Assembly: GCA_950295325.1 (NCBI GenBank)
Contig: OX485805.1
Span: 48,942,758-49,006,757 of the forward strand
Origin: Polytrichum commune
Lineage: Eukaryota; Streptophyta; Polytrichopsida; Polytrichales; Polytrichaceae
DNA: 64,000 nt
Direction: 5' to 3'
Shown here: positions 11,191-24,574 of the stretch, piece after piece
Layout: every line of letters begins with the position of its first letter
How positions within the stretch are numbered: the stretch's first letter is position 1
The notes under the pieces: generated by a model
What the model was told of the DNA's origin: nothing
Databases searched by the model: none
What the model saw: only the letters and a program-made list of their open reading frames with translations
Translations under genes and position numbers: made by a program

Positions 11191-12520
11191 ATGATAGATC
11201 ACATTGAGAGAAGAAGAATTCTTGTTGCATTAGCTTTATATTGGTATTTGCACATGATTGTGCAACATGTGCTTGATATGCAAGCATTGGCACTCAATGG
11301 AAAATGGGAAAATGCCTTGATTTTGAGCATTTGCTTTGAGGGTATGAAGATGAGCGATCGTAGTGTATGGGCATTTGAGATAAATATAGGATTTACGGAT
11401 AGGTTGTTATTGGGTTTATTCACGGAAAAAATGTTTAAATAAAGAACTCGTGTATGTCATAATACATTCAAGTTTTTTTGTGAGAGGTTAGGTCCGTATT
11501 TGCAGCGGAAGAATACACAAATGAGATAGACAATTTCAGTTGAAAGTATAATTGCAATGTCATTACAAAGGCTTAGGACTGGAAATACCTTGTGTACCGT
11601 AGGAGAGGTATATGGGGTGGCCGAAAGTACAATTTCATAAATAGTTCAAAATTTTTGTAGATTGGTTAGAGTACATTTGCAAAGGATTTTTGTGCAATTT
11701 CCAAGTCCAACTCGGTTTAGGGTTCTAGCCCAGGAATTTGAGGCTCTTCATGGAATTCCTCACATTATAGGAGCAATCGATGGATCTCACATTCCAATTC
11801 TTGTATCTGTAATTGGAGGATAAGATTACTATTGCAGAAAATCGTTTCATTCGGCTTTATTACAAGGTATAGTAGATATGAAATGTATATTTTCGGATTA
11901 TGAATTTCGATGGGCAGGAAGTATGCATGATTGGACATTGTTTCAATTGACAAAAATTGGAAGAGATTGCATTAAAGGTAAATTTTTATCTTAGAAGCTG
12001 ATTGGAAATTGTACATATTCAGTGTGATCGTGGATTTACAGTCCATTCAAAGGGTGTGTAGAAGGATTAGAAGGTTACAAAACAAATTGGAATTTTATTC
12101 AAAGTTCCACCCGCATGTGTGTAGAACGTGCTTTCGGAATCTTGAAAGGAAGTTGGAGAATCATTATGAGAAGATCCGATATACCATTACGACATATGAC
12201 TGATGTGGTAGCTACATGTATTGTACTACACAATATGTAAACTATTGGAAAAGAAAAATTTGATATAGAATTGATAGAATAAGCTGAAAGATAATTGAGT
12301 AGATATATAGATAATAGATCATTGAAAGAAGGATAAGAAATGAGGGCTGAATTAACACCTATAGGTGAGGTCAGAATTATTAGTATCACAAAAAATGATA
12401 CAAAAATAGCAGAAGTAGTTGATAGAGACACTGAATATTTTTTGATAAAATAAAATGAAAAATACGAAGATTTATTGATAGAAGCTACAAATATGCATAT
12501 AGCAATAACTAAATCTTTAT
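11191..12520 (+). pseudogene. PIF/Harbinger transposase (DDE_Tnp_4 type), broken
   Basis: An intact homologue is a nuclear DDE transposase that cuts the element ends with its Myb-like partner. Across several + frame segments the family blocks appear in order: a helix-turn-helix-like stretch with GEVYGVAESTIS (about 11600); HGIPHIIGAIDGSHIPI (11750-11800), holding the first catalytic Asp; DYEFRWAGSMHDWTLF (11900-11945), holding the second; and CVERAFGILKGSWRII (12120-12170), holding the catalytic Glu, followed by CIVLHNM near 12235. At least eight stops interrupt it (for example after ISVIGG near 11820 and TEKMFK near 11440), so it is dead. The opening frame MIDHIERRRILVALAL (11191) is the likely N-terminus. 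It converges with the minus-strand Myb frame, as in other PIF elements. Confidence 0.85.
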
Positions 12521-12543
12521 GGCAAATCAAACTTCAGAAGAAT

Positions 12544-13778
12544 TCAAACCTGGAATTCCAGGATATGGATACAGATTTTGATGTGAGCCTCTAAGTATAA
12601 CTGTAGTACTAAGGCTGTCATATGAGCATCCATATTTTTCAGATAATCTATTGTTTCTTGAAAAAATGCAATCAAATCTGAAGAATTACTAACTATATGT
12701 TCTAGAAACTCTTCCATTTTGTTTTGAAATTTCTTCTTTTTGTTCTTTGTAGCGTTTGCCGGTGAATTCTGTTGTGTGGTCTGCAAACTATGATGGTCAT
12801 CATCCTCTTGAGCACATGCTGGCATCTGATTGACCACACTTGCACGCTGTTCATTCCACATGTCCATCTGCTCATAGTACTGACACTTTCGTCTATTATG
12901 TCCTGAAATTTTATTAGAGCGTTTATCATTTTTGTATTCTATAAGCAAAACCTTGTATTTTTTCTTACATACTAATCATGTTCTTCCAAAATTACGCAGA
13001 GTGGATACCATACGAGCATGTAGTTTAATCCAAGCATTCATTCATGTTCCATATTACATCAACAATAGAAGTCAGTATAATGGGATACAGTAGAATACAA
13101 TATAATGGGAATAAGTACAATATGCTGGACACTCTATCAACTAGAAGAGAAGGACAAATACATCTATACCACCTACTAAGGATTTCACCCATAGCAAAGA
13201 GGTCCCGAGTTTGAAGCCCATCGCCATCGATTCTTCTAAGTCCTCAATGGGGGGAAAGAGGGGCCCGGGACAAAAGCCAAGGCCTTTAAAAATGTCCAAT
13301 TGGCCCAATTTGTATCTGAATTTTTATATTTTCATTCAATTTATGCTTTTGAAATTAACAACAATCAATCTAGTATACAAATACATATCTTGTTTACTTG
13401 CAGATTTGGCGAATTTCTCTTCCATTTCACCGCGAATGGCTATGAGAGTTTCAATCTTATAATCTCGCCATTTAATTAGAGCCTCTTCCTTACCTTCCGA
13501 ATCTCCCAAATCCACTTCATTCACTTTTGTTTTTTTTGTGCTCATTTTGATTTTGTAGCTACTGCCTTACCTCTCTTCTTCTTGCCAATATCATCATCTT
13601 TCCTAGAAGTATCTTTTGCTTCTTCTCTAATGCTCACATCTCTACTGCTCTCTACATTTTGCGGCATTTGTGTACCAATCAACTCTACATCTTCATCAGC
13701 AAACAATTGAAAATTGTTGAAATTTCTACTTCCTAACGAGGGACCATGCAATTCAAATTGTAGTTGACTCCATGACAT
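12544..13778 (-). pseudogene. PIF/Harbinger Myb/SANT-like partner gene, broken
   Basis: Three minus-strand blocks look like exons of the DNA-binding ORF that accompanies PIF transposases. (1) 13778-13542 is a Ser/Asp/Lys-rich N-terminus ending in a basic KKKRGKAVATKSK stretch, a possible nuclear signal. (2) 13545-13336 contains EALIKWRDYKIETLIAIRGE followed by MEEKFAKSASKQ, the first helix of the trihelix/SANT fold. (3) 12948-12544 contains HNRRKCQYYEQMDMW, the end of the SANT fold, followed by a Gln/Asn-rich linker and a KFQNKMEEFLEHIV helix. A middle exon carrying the CKKKW-type helix is not evident between 12950 and 13335. In intact elements the protein binds subterminal DNA and recruits the transposase. 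Confidence 0.65.
13150..13270 (+). repeat. SINE-like segment inside the Harbinger element
   Basis: GAGGTCCCGAGTTTGAAGCC (13199-13218) is a decayed pol III B box, preceded by an A-box-like TTTCACCCATAGC. It is followed by TTCTAAGTCCTCAATGGGG and a GGGGCCCGGG block, the usual layout of a plant tRNA-derived SINE body. Ends and target duplication are not visible. Confidence 0.4.
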
Positions 13779-14149
13779 CCAAGGAGAATTTTGGCTCCAT
13801 TATTGGGTTTGGGATCCACTCACATCTTGCGAAAATCCTGCCATTGAAGAAAAAAAAATTGCCAAAAAAATTTTGCTCAAAAAATTGTCTACTTCAATCG
13901 CACATACAACAGACTCTAACCACTTCAACTTCTCGGTATGTAGGAGAAACGGCCATATGCCTTTTTTTATCAACTATGTTCTGAAAAAATTAGTATTGGA
14001 AAAAAAAAATGTTGACAGCCATTTACAGCTGTTTCACTGCCATGGTATGCCGGAATTTGCGTCAGGCCTACCTCTTGGAGGTGCGCCTAACGCAAATTTT
14101 GGCAGACCATACACCCTTATCCATTGCCTACCATGTAGGGTTCCATGTA

Positions 14150-14312
14150 GACTTTTCATCCACGAACTTTTCTTTGGTCCTTTAGGCCTCCACCTCCTAG
14201 TGTGAAATCAACTTGACGGTCCCCACCTTTTCGACCAATGAGAGCTCTTCCTTTGCCGTGGTCATGGGCCTTCAACCTTGTGTGTGAAGTGGCCCTTAGG
14301 GTGGCTTGTCAA
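14150..14312 (+). repeat. Small CACTTCACAC-ended foldback repeat, copy 2
   Basis: CCGTGGTCATGGGCC and TTGTGTGTGAAGTGGCCC (14262-14300) are the inverse of 10911-10950. The left arm (TAGTGTGAAATC, near 14198) is weaker. It lies just inside the right half of the Harbinger element. Confidence 0.5.
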
Positions 14313-14369
14313 TGCCTATTCTAGTCATTCTATTCACAACGCCAAGGAGGTAGACCCACAAAGCACAAA

Positions 14370-14420
14370 AGGATCATTTCCCGGGATGCAAGGGGGTCGG
14401 TTCCCGGGATGCAAGGTGAT
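14370..14420. repeat. Two-copy 22-bp direct repeat
   Basis: TTCCCGGGATGCAAGG occurs twice, starting near 14378 and 14401. It is a short local duplication without other significance. Confidence 0.7.
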
Positions 14421-14787
14421 GGTTTTGTAAGCGAACCGGGAGGGATCATGGAGGTAGCCGTGTGGCTTTGCATACCATTACTACTTGGGCTTTGATGTAG
14501 TTTGGATCTAGTACCCAACTATGTTATGTTGGTTCTAGGCAATGAAGGTGGGGGTCCTCATCATATGCGAGGTTGCCATACACGGGGCCTATGGATTGGT
14601 ATAAGGAAGCTAGTAGTTTTGACTTTGAATATTCATCAAATATTCAATTGAGACTAAAAATATTATGTCTTTCTTGATACCTATGTTTAGCCCAAAGGCT
14701 AACATGAATATATATTTTATATATCAACCACATAGCCATATGTATGTGCAATAGCTTAAAGTGTTGGTTTAAGCACCCTCTACCTTA

Positions 14788-16429
14788 TATGAACAAAGTG
14801 CCCACTGCTTAATAATGTTATGAGGACCTTCATTTCTTGAGTAAATTGTAAGAAGTTCAAGCATAACTATAGGTGAACTTACCATTCTAGAGTGTTTATA
14901 AACTACGGAAATCAAGTGGTAATGCCACTAGCAGTTGTAATGCATTCAAATTGGACAATAATACATGAAAGCATATGTAGAATTCTCATTTCCATTAATT
15001 TAGAAGTGTTATGAAGCACCTCAAAATATTTTAACAATGACAATGGACCACTTTTCAATGGACAAAGACCACATTTTAGTTGTGAATATGTGTCATGTAA
15101 TTGGTTCAAGTGGCATTGCCCAATGGCATGATTAGGCAATTCATGTAGTGATAGATCATGTTTTGGTCCCTCAACTTGGTCATTTTCACTTCACACCAAG
15201 GCTAAGGGTCCTTGACCTTGTAAAATTGGATTTCTATTTTGTTTGGAATAGCCTCTAGATAAGTTTTAGTGGCCCTTGGAATTTCATGGTCACGGCCTTG
15301 GGTCCGTGTGTAAAGTGGCCTTTAGATTCTTTACCCGAAAAAAGAAACAAGAAAGAAAGAAAAATCATAGGGTCCCAACATCCTAGACATGAGAAGTTGC
15401 CATTAATCTCTTTGCTTTATTATCATCTAGAGCACTAAATTTCTAGAAGCATCAATATTTGACCAAATCATTGTCCATTGTAGTCGACAATACATTTGAA
15501 ATGATTTAATCTCAGCTCTTGGATTATAGGTGGAGACTTGTACCAAACTTAGTGGTTGGCAACCCTCACAAAGACTCTCCATCAACTTCAACAAGAGAAA
15601 TAATGGAATTTACCCTATCATCATCCGAATGGGATTCCAATATATGCACACTGTGAATCTCGAAGCATGAGAACAACCTCACAAAAACCAACATAATTTG
15701 TGATCTAATAATTAGTTTTTGGAACTTGCCAGAAACTTAATACCATTTAATATATGGAAATAGTATAATTTTCCATCAAATAAATCAAATCGTGTATATT
15801 TTGATTGGTTATTCATTGTTGCTTTGCCGATAATACTCTACCTTCTATTCAACAAGGAACGAAGTTTGATAAATATTACGTGATTTAGGAATGTTGAGGA
15901 AATGGTGTTGTATTATGGTACATGTACTATGGAGTCGGGAATGGCATACATCAGATCTGCAATACAAGCAAACTTCTCAAGAAATGAAAAACGTGATTGT
16001 AAATTAAGTTACTCAAGTTTCCCATGAATTGATATCCATTTGCTTCTTGGGTGATGGTATATTTTTGATGTAATCCAAGCTTGCCTAGAAAATTCAATAT
16101 CAACCTTCTTGGGAAACACATGACTTGGATGTAATAAAATCCAAGTTCCTCGGGGACCAATACAAAGTATTTCAGGGAATAAACAATTTTGACTGTAATG
16201 TAAGCAAGCTTGGATTGGAAAGATAGATTTGACATGTAATACATGGAAAGTGGGAATGATGAACAAAGTTACAAGGAATGAAAATCTTGCACATTGTAAA
16301 ATGGAGTTGGGAATGGAGTTAGAAATGATAGATCCTGGAAGATGGAAGTCTCATATGAAATGGATGCAGGCAAGATAAATTAATCATGGAAGACATCATA
16401 AAAATATTTTGATAGGCAATGTGCCCACT
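14788..16429. other. Unassigned AT-rich DNA with one foldback repeat
   Basis: Only one structured item was found, the repeat at 15165-15332. Short frames on the minus strand (for example 15951-16266) consist of common codons without family motifs. Confidence 0.5.
15165..15332 (+). repeat. Small CACTTCACAC-ended foldback repeat, copy 3
   Basis: TTTTCACTTCACACC at the left faces GTGTGTAAAGTGGCC at the right. The inner blocks AAGGGTCCTTGACC and CATGGTCACGGCC match copies 1 and 2. Confidence 0.6.
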
Positions 16430-16546
16430 CATAACATTATAAAGATCCATGACAGTGTTTTGTGGGACTGACGGTATTCCACGTAGTATTCCTAGACATT
16501 CTCCACATTCAATATATATTCACACATGGATCTTTATAATGTTATG
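16430..16546. mobile_element. 117-bp MITE with perfect 22-bp TIRs
   Basis: The left arm CATAACATTATAAAGATCC (continuing ATG) is perfectly inverted at the right end. The interior contains a GTGGGACTGAC block followed by GGTATTCCA that is also found at the right edge of the window (63975 onward), so this is a dispersed family. No longer target duplication is visible. A TA dinucleotide 2-3 bases inside each end would fit a TA-target element whose TIR starts at ACATTATAAAG. Confidence 0.85.
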
Positions 16547-19500
16547 TTAGAAGGCTTCCCAAACTTTTCTACTTTCTGTTTTGAATATTAAATTTTAGTC
16601 AATTTGATGCACACATGTTTGGTGTTTGCCTCATTCAACTTGCTCATTACATATGAGCGTACCTCACATCCATCCATGTTAAAAACATGTATCCTATATT
16701 TTTATGGTTTATTCATCTCCAACATGTTTCATTAGGCTATTTCCGGACCTTTGAAGTTGAATTCAACGCAAATTCAACTTTAAAAAGGAACTTCTAATCA
16801 TATGTACCAATCGAATATGTTATATTGATTGTGACAAGCATGTTGGACAAAAACTATCTATCATTGGTAGTACATGTCAAAGAAGTTTCTATACACTCAT
16901 AAATATAAATAGTATATGTACTCTATTTGACTTGTTTTGTACCTTTACATGGCACCCGTGGATATGAATTACTTACATATTTTTTCAACGGTACATTATG
17001 GAGCTCAAGGCCCGGGGGGTGGACTTAGTGTTAAAAGTTAGGTGTAACGTGTGTGCATCACCTCCAAATTAATACCCTTATATATACGGTTTTTCATTAT
17101 ATATTAAAGCCTAATGTATGTATGCATGTTCAAAGTAAATTAAAAAAAAGAAGAACCTAACATATGTATACAATGAAAAACATGGTCTAAAAAATAGGCT
17201 TGAATTTTTTTCACTTTAAAAGTATTTATTTATCATTTATAAAATCATTAAACGCTTTTTCATCCGTAGGATGTAACTCATAAAAGTTTTTTTTTCCTAC
17301 TATAAAAGTTATTGTAGCTAGTGCAATAATAATTTTTAAGTCTACCATGATATGATCTGTCAAGTCGTAAGTCCATAGTGACTCATGATCTTTTTGGTAC
17401 CAACACAATCCAATCTCCATATGAGATGGTCAATCCAACAAATCAATTGGTTCTCTATATTCAACCGGTCCCACTTGTTAACAAATTTTTTATGCATTCT
17501 ATAAACCCCTCCAAAACATATATGTATTCTTAGATAATATGTGTAAATTTAGAATAATATAATCTATAATTGAATTTATGCTTTAGACTTCCAATTCAAA
17601 TTCCGATGATTACATGAAGTGAATGTACAATGTCCTCACATATATACTAGGAATATGAGGAGTTGCTAGTAGGGCATAAACTGAATTACATTTTCTTTGA
17701 AAAAAAAAAATTTAGTAACATGTTATTCACTTGCACAAAAAGTATATGGGAAATTATGATTGCTTTCTAAAGGCTTGTTCATACACAACCACTGTTGTGG
17801 TTGGGTTGGGTTTGGCCCACTTTCAACCACAAATGTGATTGTGATGTTTTTTTTCCCATTTGTACATTACTATTCTCGTAGTTGAAGAGTGAATTTGACC
17901 TCAATGACTCTCCCTCTTGTTGGTGAAATCCATGGAGTAGAAACGAAGAATTCATGGACTCTAGTGGAATGATTGTTTAAGAGTACTTGCGTCTTACAAA
18001 TCATTTCACATGCTTTGGCCTTGAAGTTCTCTTCCAATGTTGCATAATAACTACAACTATCATCACATGTTGTAACCCTTGTTAGTTCCCTTTAACATAT
18101 TCACCGTTTTGCAACTGTAGCAAGTGTTACGAGCACTAACCTTCGCACATCCCAAACAAGCGCATGGTTAGCTCCTCATATCAACCTCCAAGCTAATAAC
18201 TTGGTTACCAAACCCTCCTATACATGCATGCGGGACTCTCCCCTTAGTAGATAGCCAATGGTTAGGTGTGGACTTCCATTCATGGAAGTTCAATCTTGAG
18301 TTGATCATTGTGTTGCCAGAGCAACACTAGAACAACCCAAAGCATGCTTAGCAACTTCGCCCCATGTTGGACCAACATCCGTGAAGGCCGCGTTGTTCTG
18401 CAGTGGGCGGGGTCGGTCGGCAAGGCCGCCTCCCCTTATAAGCCTCTAGGACTTTGGGCAGGGCCCCTACCCCACCATCAAGTAATATTTTGTCTCTCTT
18501 GTAAGTGTTGGGGCTAGGTAGACATTTTTCCCTTAGCGCATGGTTGGAGTCCCCCATTAGATTCAAACATCCATAACTTCATTGTTTGATCCCCGTTTAT
18601 ATCAAGAAACCACTTCATTGACATCTACCCTTTGCGTAGATACCAATAGACTCCTCATTTTCTCCATTTGGGCAAGTATTGAGGGATTTATGGTTGTTTT
18701 AACCTCGGCAATCTTGGGTGCCAACCCCAGGTCACGACAATCCCACTCAAACTGCTATATCTCCTAGCTCACATCTCCGATTGGAGAATTCTTAAGCATT
18801 CTAGAATCCGGACATCATAAGCTACTCAATGCTCATGGCCTTACCCTCATGATTCCTAGTCTACATGGGTGGAAGTCGTTCTCAACGCCTGTGACCTTCA
18901 CCCACACTAGGATCACTTGGGCCCTCTCACCTATGGCGCCACAAATCCTGGGTGTCATTCCGGGGTCTCCCTTGTGTCCATGGTGTTGCGGACACTCCTC
19001 ATGGAGAGGTGCGCAACATCACAACTATTCCCAACTATAATAGATGTGTCCATGTCGATTAAGTGCCCATTGGCAATCCATAGGGTACTAGAATTTTGAC
19101 CAGGTTGGAATTGAATTTTGATCAAGCTAGAATCAATAGTGCCATGACACATGCCATGATTTTGAGTGCCAAAGTGAGGAGAAATGAGCGGTTATGCCAT
19201 ACTTTAGACATTGGTATCACATTCAAGCTAATTTTTGGCTTAAAAAATTCATAGTATTTTCAATTTAAGGATCAAAATGATTGATTAATTTGCAGTCCTC
19301 TTGATTTCTATCAACTTGCATGGGGAAAAATTGCACTGAGTTATACTTCTCCATATCTAGCATAAAATCTCTTAAGAAAGTGGTTATGGATGCCTCTACT
19401 CTACACCTTGTAGTTGGACAAGGTAGATTAGTTGTTGTGTGACAATCGTCATCAATACACAATTTCCCTCTTTGTCCCCAAATAATAGAGTTGAAGAAAG

Positions 19501-19596
19501 TAAATTTTAACCAACAACCATTGATTTGGTGGATCTTGAATTTTGCCACCGAATGTAGACCACTGTTAATTGGACACTTTTCTCTTTGCGCCCACC
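16547..19596. other. Unassigned AT-rich DNA
   Basis: No gene or element ends were recognised. GC-richer pockets at 18380-18480 and 18850-19000 carry short open frames on both strands but no motif. A small direct A-rich run lies at 17701-17711. Confidence 0.5.
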
Positions 19597-20070
19597 CATA
19601 ACATTAAGTAGCAAGCCCAAATTGACCTTCTTGAAAGAGCATCAAACTAGCGTATGCATGTTTGATGCTCTTTTAAGAGCAAATGTAACACTAAGTTTGA
19701 GTTTTACTTAGGCTATTTTAAATCTATTTGGGTAGTTACTTTCAATGCTTAATATTAATGATGTCGGTTTCTAGGACAAAACTAATGCCAAGTGGTGATA
19801 AAGGTTCTAATCTAGGCTAAATTACGATCTAAACAAATTTAAATAGCGATAAAGCAACGAGAAAGTTGGTGAGGTCAAAAAGGTAGTTGCACTTTTTGAA
19901 AAAGTCTCCCGACACCCGCATTGGAAACCTCTTTGATACCTTTTCGAAGCTTCTATATTTGATTAATTATTCATTCATTCACCCTTGCTTTGCAAGCTTT
20001 TTTCTTCTTGTTGAGGTAAATTTGCGGGTATTCAAAGGGTACCCTCCTAGCATTGCTACTTAATGTTATG
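19597..20070. mobile_element. TIR element (474 bp) related to the CATAACATTA MITEs
   Basis: CATAACATTAAGTAGCAA at the left is perfectly inverted at the right (TTGCTACTTAATGTTATG). A nested palindrome, GAGCATCAAAC...GTTTGATGCTC, lies at 19638-19671. It shares the terminal CATAACATTA with the 16430 element but not its interior. No coding frame is present. Confidence 0.8.
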
Positions 20071-22850
20071 CTTCTCGTAGGATTTAAAAATGCAATTACT
20101 GCAAGACGATTAGCATTCTTGGAGCTCATAGAATGTGGAGCTTCATATATGTATGATATTCACTATCAAAGTGAAGATGTTTGTGCATAGTAAATGGTCA
20201 TAAACCCCCCCCCCCCAATTATGTTCATTATTGAGCTTGGAATGGTTAGCATATGTTGAGCATGTAGTCCAATCTCTTTGAGACACATGTTTTTGTGCGA
20301 GTGTTCATCCTAGGATCCACACATAACCATATGCTACTCAAATATAGGTGTCCAAATTACTAGTATTTTGGAATAACATTGATTCACCTTAGCCCCTAAA
20401 TCTTTGAGAGACCCAAAATGACCACTTTTTTAATGGTTTTGTTTCAAATGAGACCTTTAACTTCTTTGAATGAAGGTGAACTTTTTGCCAAAATGATTGA
20501 ATTTCATTTTGCATCCAACGCCCCAAATTTCATCGGAGTTGGACTAAACCTCAACCTTGTAGAAATTTTTGAAATCATCTAGCGACCCAAATTTTATTGG
20601 ATTTGGACTTAACCTCATGATACACTAGAAAATGTTCTAGATAGGAAAACAACACTCATGTGTACTTGGAAAGCTATGAGAAATTGTAAGCATTTAGTTT
20701 ATTTTATATTAATATTTCTATCGTTGTAATTGGAAGTTGGAGTTTTTGAAGTTACTTAAAAATGTTATGTAAAATTGGATGTAAAATGGAGTGCTACACA
20801 TTGCAAACGCTCTCAAAAAATCACATTTGATGCAAACATAAAGATTTCAAGCAAAGGTTCCCAATTTAGTTGGAAAACTTATGCAAAAATGTCATCCCAA
20901 TTAGGTCTCATCCCATCATCTATTTGATGATGTCAATAGGGTCAAAGTTTGTTTTGAATCATCTACCCCACCCATTACACCTTCACATATGAACTATTTT
21001 CTTATTCAGATTGCCACGTAGACAGTTGATTTTTTTGTAAAGCTCATACAAAGGCTGATATCAAAACTGTACAATTTGATGCTTAAAAACACCTACAAAT
21101 TGACTCCTAAATATTCTCTTTTAGAAACATTCATTTAAGGCCAATTTTGAGGAGAATGGAGCTTAGAGATTTAGGGGTTAGTTGAGAAATTTTAGCCTAT
21201 CATCTATATATGAGCATCTTATTGGTAGGCAAAAAAAGTAAAAGTTGCAGTGGGTACAAATATTGCAAAAGTAGAGGAGACTAAGCAAGAGGTGGACGTA
21301 TAGGTGGTAGGATCGATGGTGACAAAGGAAGAAATAAGTTACAAAGAGCAACAAGAGTGTTGCCCACTTCTCATAGGAGGGAGGTTGAAATAGTAACCGA
21401 TATCAAGTGGAGGATATATTTGAGATAGAATGGACTTAAGAGATTTTTGGCTAATCAAATGGATCTTATAGCATGCCCACACTTAATGGCGTGGGTGATC
21501 AGCAAACGGCTCCTACTAGCAGGGGCCGCTTTTAGTTTCAACTTGACCAATGATAACCATTGGATGTAACCAATGCTAGTAGTAACCGTTCATTGCTGGC
21601 CCGCACAAATAAGTGTGGATGGGTTTTAGAAAAACCGTCCAGACAATTGGTTTGCTTGCCCGCTTGAAAGACAAGAAGATGCATGGTCCACTGCTTGGTT
21701 GTGGCATCACTCTCAACTCTCTCCAACTGGGTCAATGAAATTACAAGGTTCTTTTCTTACCTCTGCCTCTTATACGGAACTTGAAATGTGACATGAAATG
21801 GTTTATCAATTGCAGATTTGTACCTACCAATACCTAGAAAAGACCACTCTACACACTCGAGGACTGGATCCATATAGAATGGTATATTTTCGGACACAAT
21901 GAGGATCATGTGGAAGGGTTGTAAAACAGAGTACCAAATGAGCTTCGAATTCACCAACTTCTAAGAAATATGAAACCACTCCAGTGTCTGTGTCAATTAC
22001 CCAAACCCCTAAGAAGTTGATAATTACTACAGAGAAGCGGAGCAACTTGACCTAGAGAGAATGGCATCGTTGAAGAGAGTTGGTTCGATGAATTCCTGGT
22101 GAATTCCTAAATAAATAAATGGCGAATCATCGCGCTACAGGACGTCCCCTCCACGAATATATAACATCGACAGAGACACTGAGACATGATCTTGAGTCGC
22201 GCGCAATCAGTTACTTCTTGGATCTCTTCTCCCATCAGTAACTGGGGGGGTCCTCTCCCCATAATCTTTGACGTAGCGAGGAACACATTCACTTGGCTGA
22301 TGATTAACTGGTGAATGCCGAGGTTGCGAGCCCTTGGACCTGTATACCGTTTGGCACGTTCGGTATATAATGCAGGCCATTGCAGTTGGCAAAGCCCTTC
22401 CTGTGCATTTAGTCATGGCGACATTCTTACCCACATGAGTTTATTCAAACTGAGTGGTTGCTTGTGAGAAACATGGTCAATCTATTGTCTCTCTCAGCCA
22501 ACCATACGATTTGGATAAAGGCCTCAAATTTGCGCTACTGATCTCTGAAGAAACGAGTACTGATTGACGAGCACCAAGCACCACTTGTAGGTGTTGCTGT
22601 AATGTCGATGCTGTTTTTACAATGTGTGATTCTATCCATAGTCTCCCCAAGCCATTGTTCTGAAGTAGTTTAGCTTGGTTTTTGGAACTCTGTAAATGCC
22701 GATGGGAGTGCACCAGGAATTTTTCGTTCTTTTAAATCAAAGTGATTGTTACCACTTATGGTGGTACCAAGCCTATTAGGATCTAGCTTTGGGATTTGGT
22801 GCTTATGACCTTGGAGGTTCTGCAGGGATCTTGCTCGGGGTTTTTGATGT
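20071..22850. other. Unassigned DNA
   Basis: A 13-C run lies at 20204-20217. Around 20520-20625 two CCAAATTT.ATnGGA.TTGGACT segments form a weak local duplication about 70 bases apart. Between 21500 and 22720 the minus strand has several overlapping frames without recognised domains. A second TCTCTCAGCCAACCATA motif lies near 22490. Confidence 0.4.
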
Positions 22851-22858
22851 CAAATGAA

Positions 22859-22938
22859 AATGGAGCTGAAAATGAAGAAGTTGGATGACCTCACTGCAGG
22901 AACCCTCCCACAACATCCGCCTGGTGGGTTGATATCGG
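22859..22938 (+). other. Exon-like fragment with consensus 5' splice donor
   Basis: A short + frame beginning MKMELKMKKLDDLTAGTLPQ continues with HPPGGLIS and meets a consensus donor (ATCG then GTAAGT) at 22938-22944. The amphipathic, Lys-rich opening and clean donor make it look like a real exon end. No neighbouring exon was found and no family is recognised. Confidence 0.25.
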
Positions 22939-22945
22939 TAAGTAT

Positions 22946-24559
22946 TGTTCAGTTTACATGATTAGCATTGTAGAAGAACTTAGAAGCTAGTTTATAGAAT
23001 AAAACTATCTGGAAGGTTTGTTACAAGGCCGAATGTTCACTTAGTGGATGAACGTACTCAAGAAGTCGTCTCTCCCGAAGATACAACCCTTGTGGTTGAT
23101 TTGTTTTCTTTACTTTTGTCTGTAGAGTTTCTATGCCTGTAAATTGCCGTTTCCTTGATAATAAAGTGTGAGAGTGGAGTCTAAGGATCATGGAGTATAT
23201 CAATGTTTAAATGTATCTGAGCTTGTCTGGTTTCTATGAAAATATAGTAAGTGCTTCACCAAGGCACTAATGGGTTTTATGGATCGGGGCTAATAAGTTT
23301 GAGCTGCATTTTTCTTTGACGATTGTCTTGAAGTTCGATACAACTTCGAAAGTATACAACTTCGAAAGTCTTTTCATTAAAGTAGACATACCTATTTCCG
23401 TTAGGTGTATATCGTATAAAAAAACAGAGCCATTCAGCATTAATGTATTCCCATCTTGTTCTTCATTTTTTACATGTTATTAGAGTAGAGCAATGACGAT
23501 GGTGGAGCAGATCCTGATACAAAAAATAAAAATAAAATATTAATGTCATCTTCAGATTCAAAACTAGCTTTATTTTGAGAAGGTATACATGTTGACTGAG
23601 ATATGAATTTCGAAAATGACCCGCCACTTGGTCAAACTCTTTGCAAGTATAATCGGGGGAAAACAGCTTTAGAGAGTGGATCAGTGCTTGCTATCTACAA
23701 AGTATACATGTCAGAGGCAGTTTTAAGGAGATTGCCATCCATGTACTGCTCAAAGACCACTGCCAAATCCAGCTGCATATTAGGTCTAAAAAAAAAATCT
23801 TGATGAGAATAGAGTGCAATAAGGGAATTGTATTGGGGAGGATGTAAGACAAATGACAGTGCTCAAGTTCAACTGCCTGTTTGATTCATTGTGCATACAT
23901 GTGTCTGAAAGTATGAGACGTCCTTCAAGAAGAGACTTAACAATGAAGCTGACAATTCAGTAATTAGTGAAATTAATTCGTCTCTGTAGCACCACGTTTT
24001 ACAGAAGCCTTACAAATAGAAAGTTGTTTATTACTAGGTAGCATCCACATGAAAACAATGCTCATCGATGAGAACATCCCCCAATAGCCTCTCAAATGAT
24101 CAATACAAGAATGAGTACTCACTGGAAAGGAATGAGTGAAAAATATATGTTGCTTCATGATGCATGAATAAGTTATCAGATTATGAACATATAGAAGTTG
24201 AAGCCCCTGAGATCTATCTGCAACAATAAGAACAAGTGTAGGTTGACAAAATTACTTGTCACGAACTATCCCTTGTGAAGTATTGTTGTCCTTGTAAACA
24301 CTCTCCAAATCATGTAAACAGTACTCGCATGAGGAGGATATCAGATGATGCAGCCAACGAGAAAGTTCTTGTTCCCATGAAAGTTCTTGGGGTAATATTG
24401 AGTAGTAGGGTTATGGCACAAGTGATGACTCCAGTGACCATCTCTAGATTGCTTAAGATTAGATTCTCAACGTATTACCTGCACATGCAATAGAATTCAT
24501 CAATTACATGTCATAAACAATGACATTTCTATCTATAAATTTCAGCATTATGAAAATAG
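22946..24559. other. Unassigned AT-rich DNA
   Basis: No genes or repeat ends were recognised. A short CAACTTCGAAAGT duplication occurs at 23340-23370. Confidence 0.5.
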
Positions 24560-24574
24560 CCTTGGACAGAATAT

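Larger units (their letters stand above)
10681..14785. mobile_element. PIF/Harbinger-type DNA transposon, two-gene, decayed
   Basis: AGGTAGAGGGTGCT at the left end is inverted at the right end (AAGCACCCTCTACCT, ending 14785), and the homology continues inward as GAACCAACAC versus GTGTTGGTTT. The flanking bases are TA on both sides (10679-10680, 14786-14787). Reading it as a 3-bp duplication would give TAA at the left but TTA at the right, so the target-site length is unresolved. Inside lie a PIF/Harbinger transposase on + and a Myb/SANT partner gene on -, the standard two-gene layout. Both are broken. Small foldback repeats (10906-11062, 14150-14312) and a SINE-like head are nested in it. Confidence 0.85.
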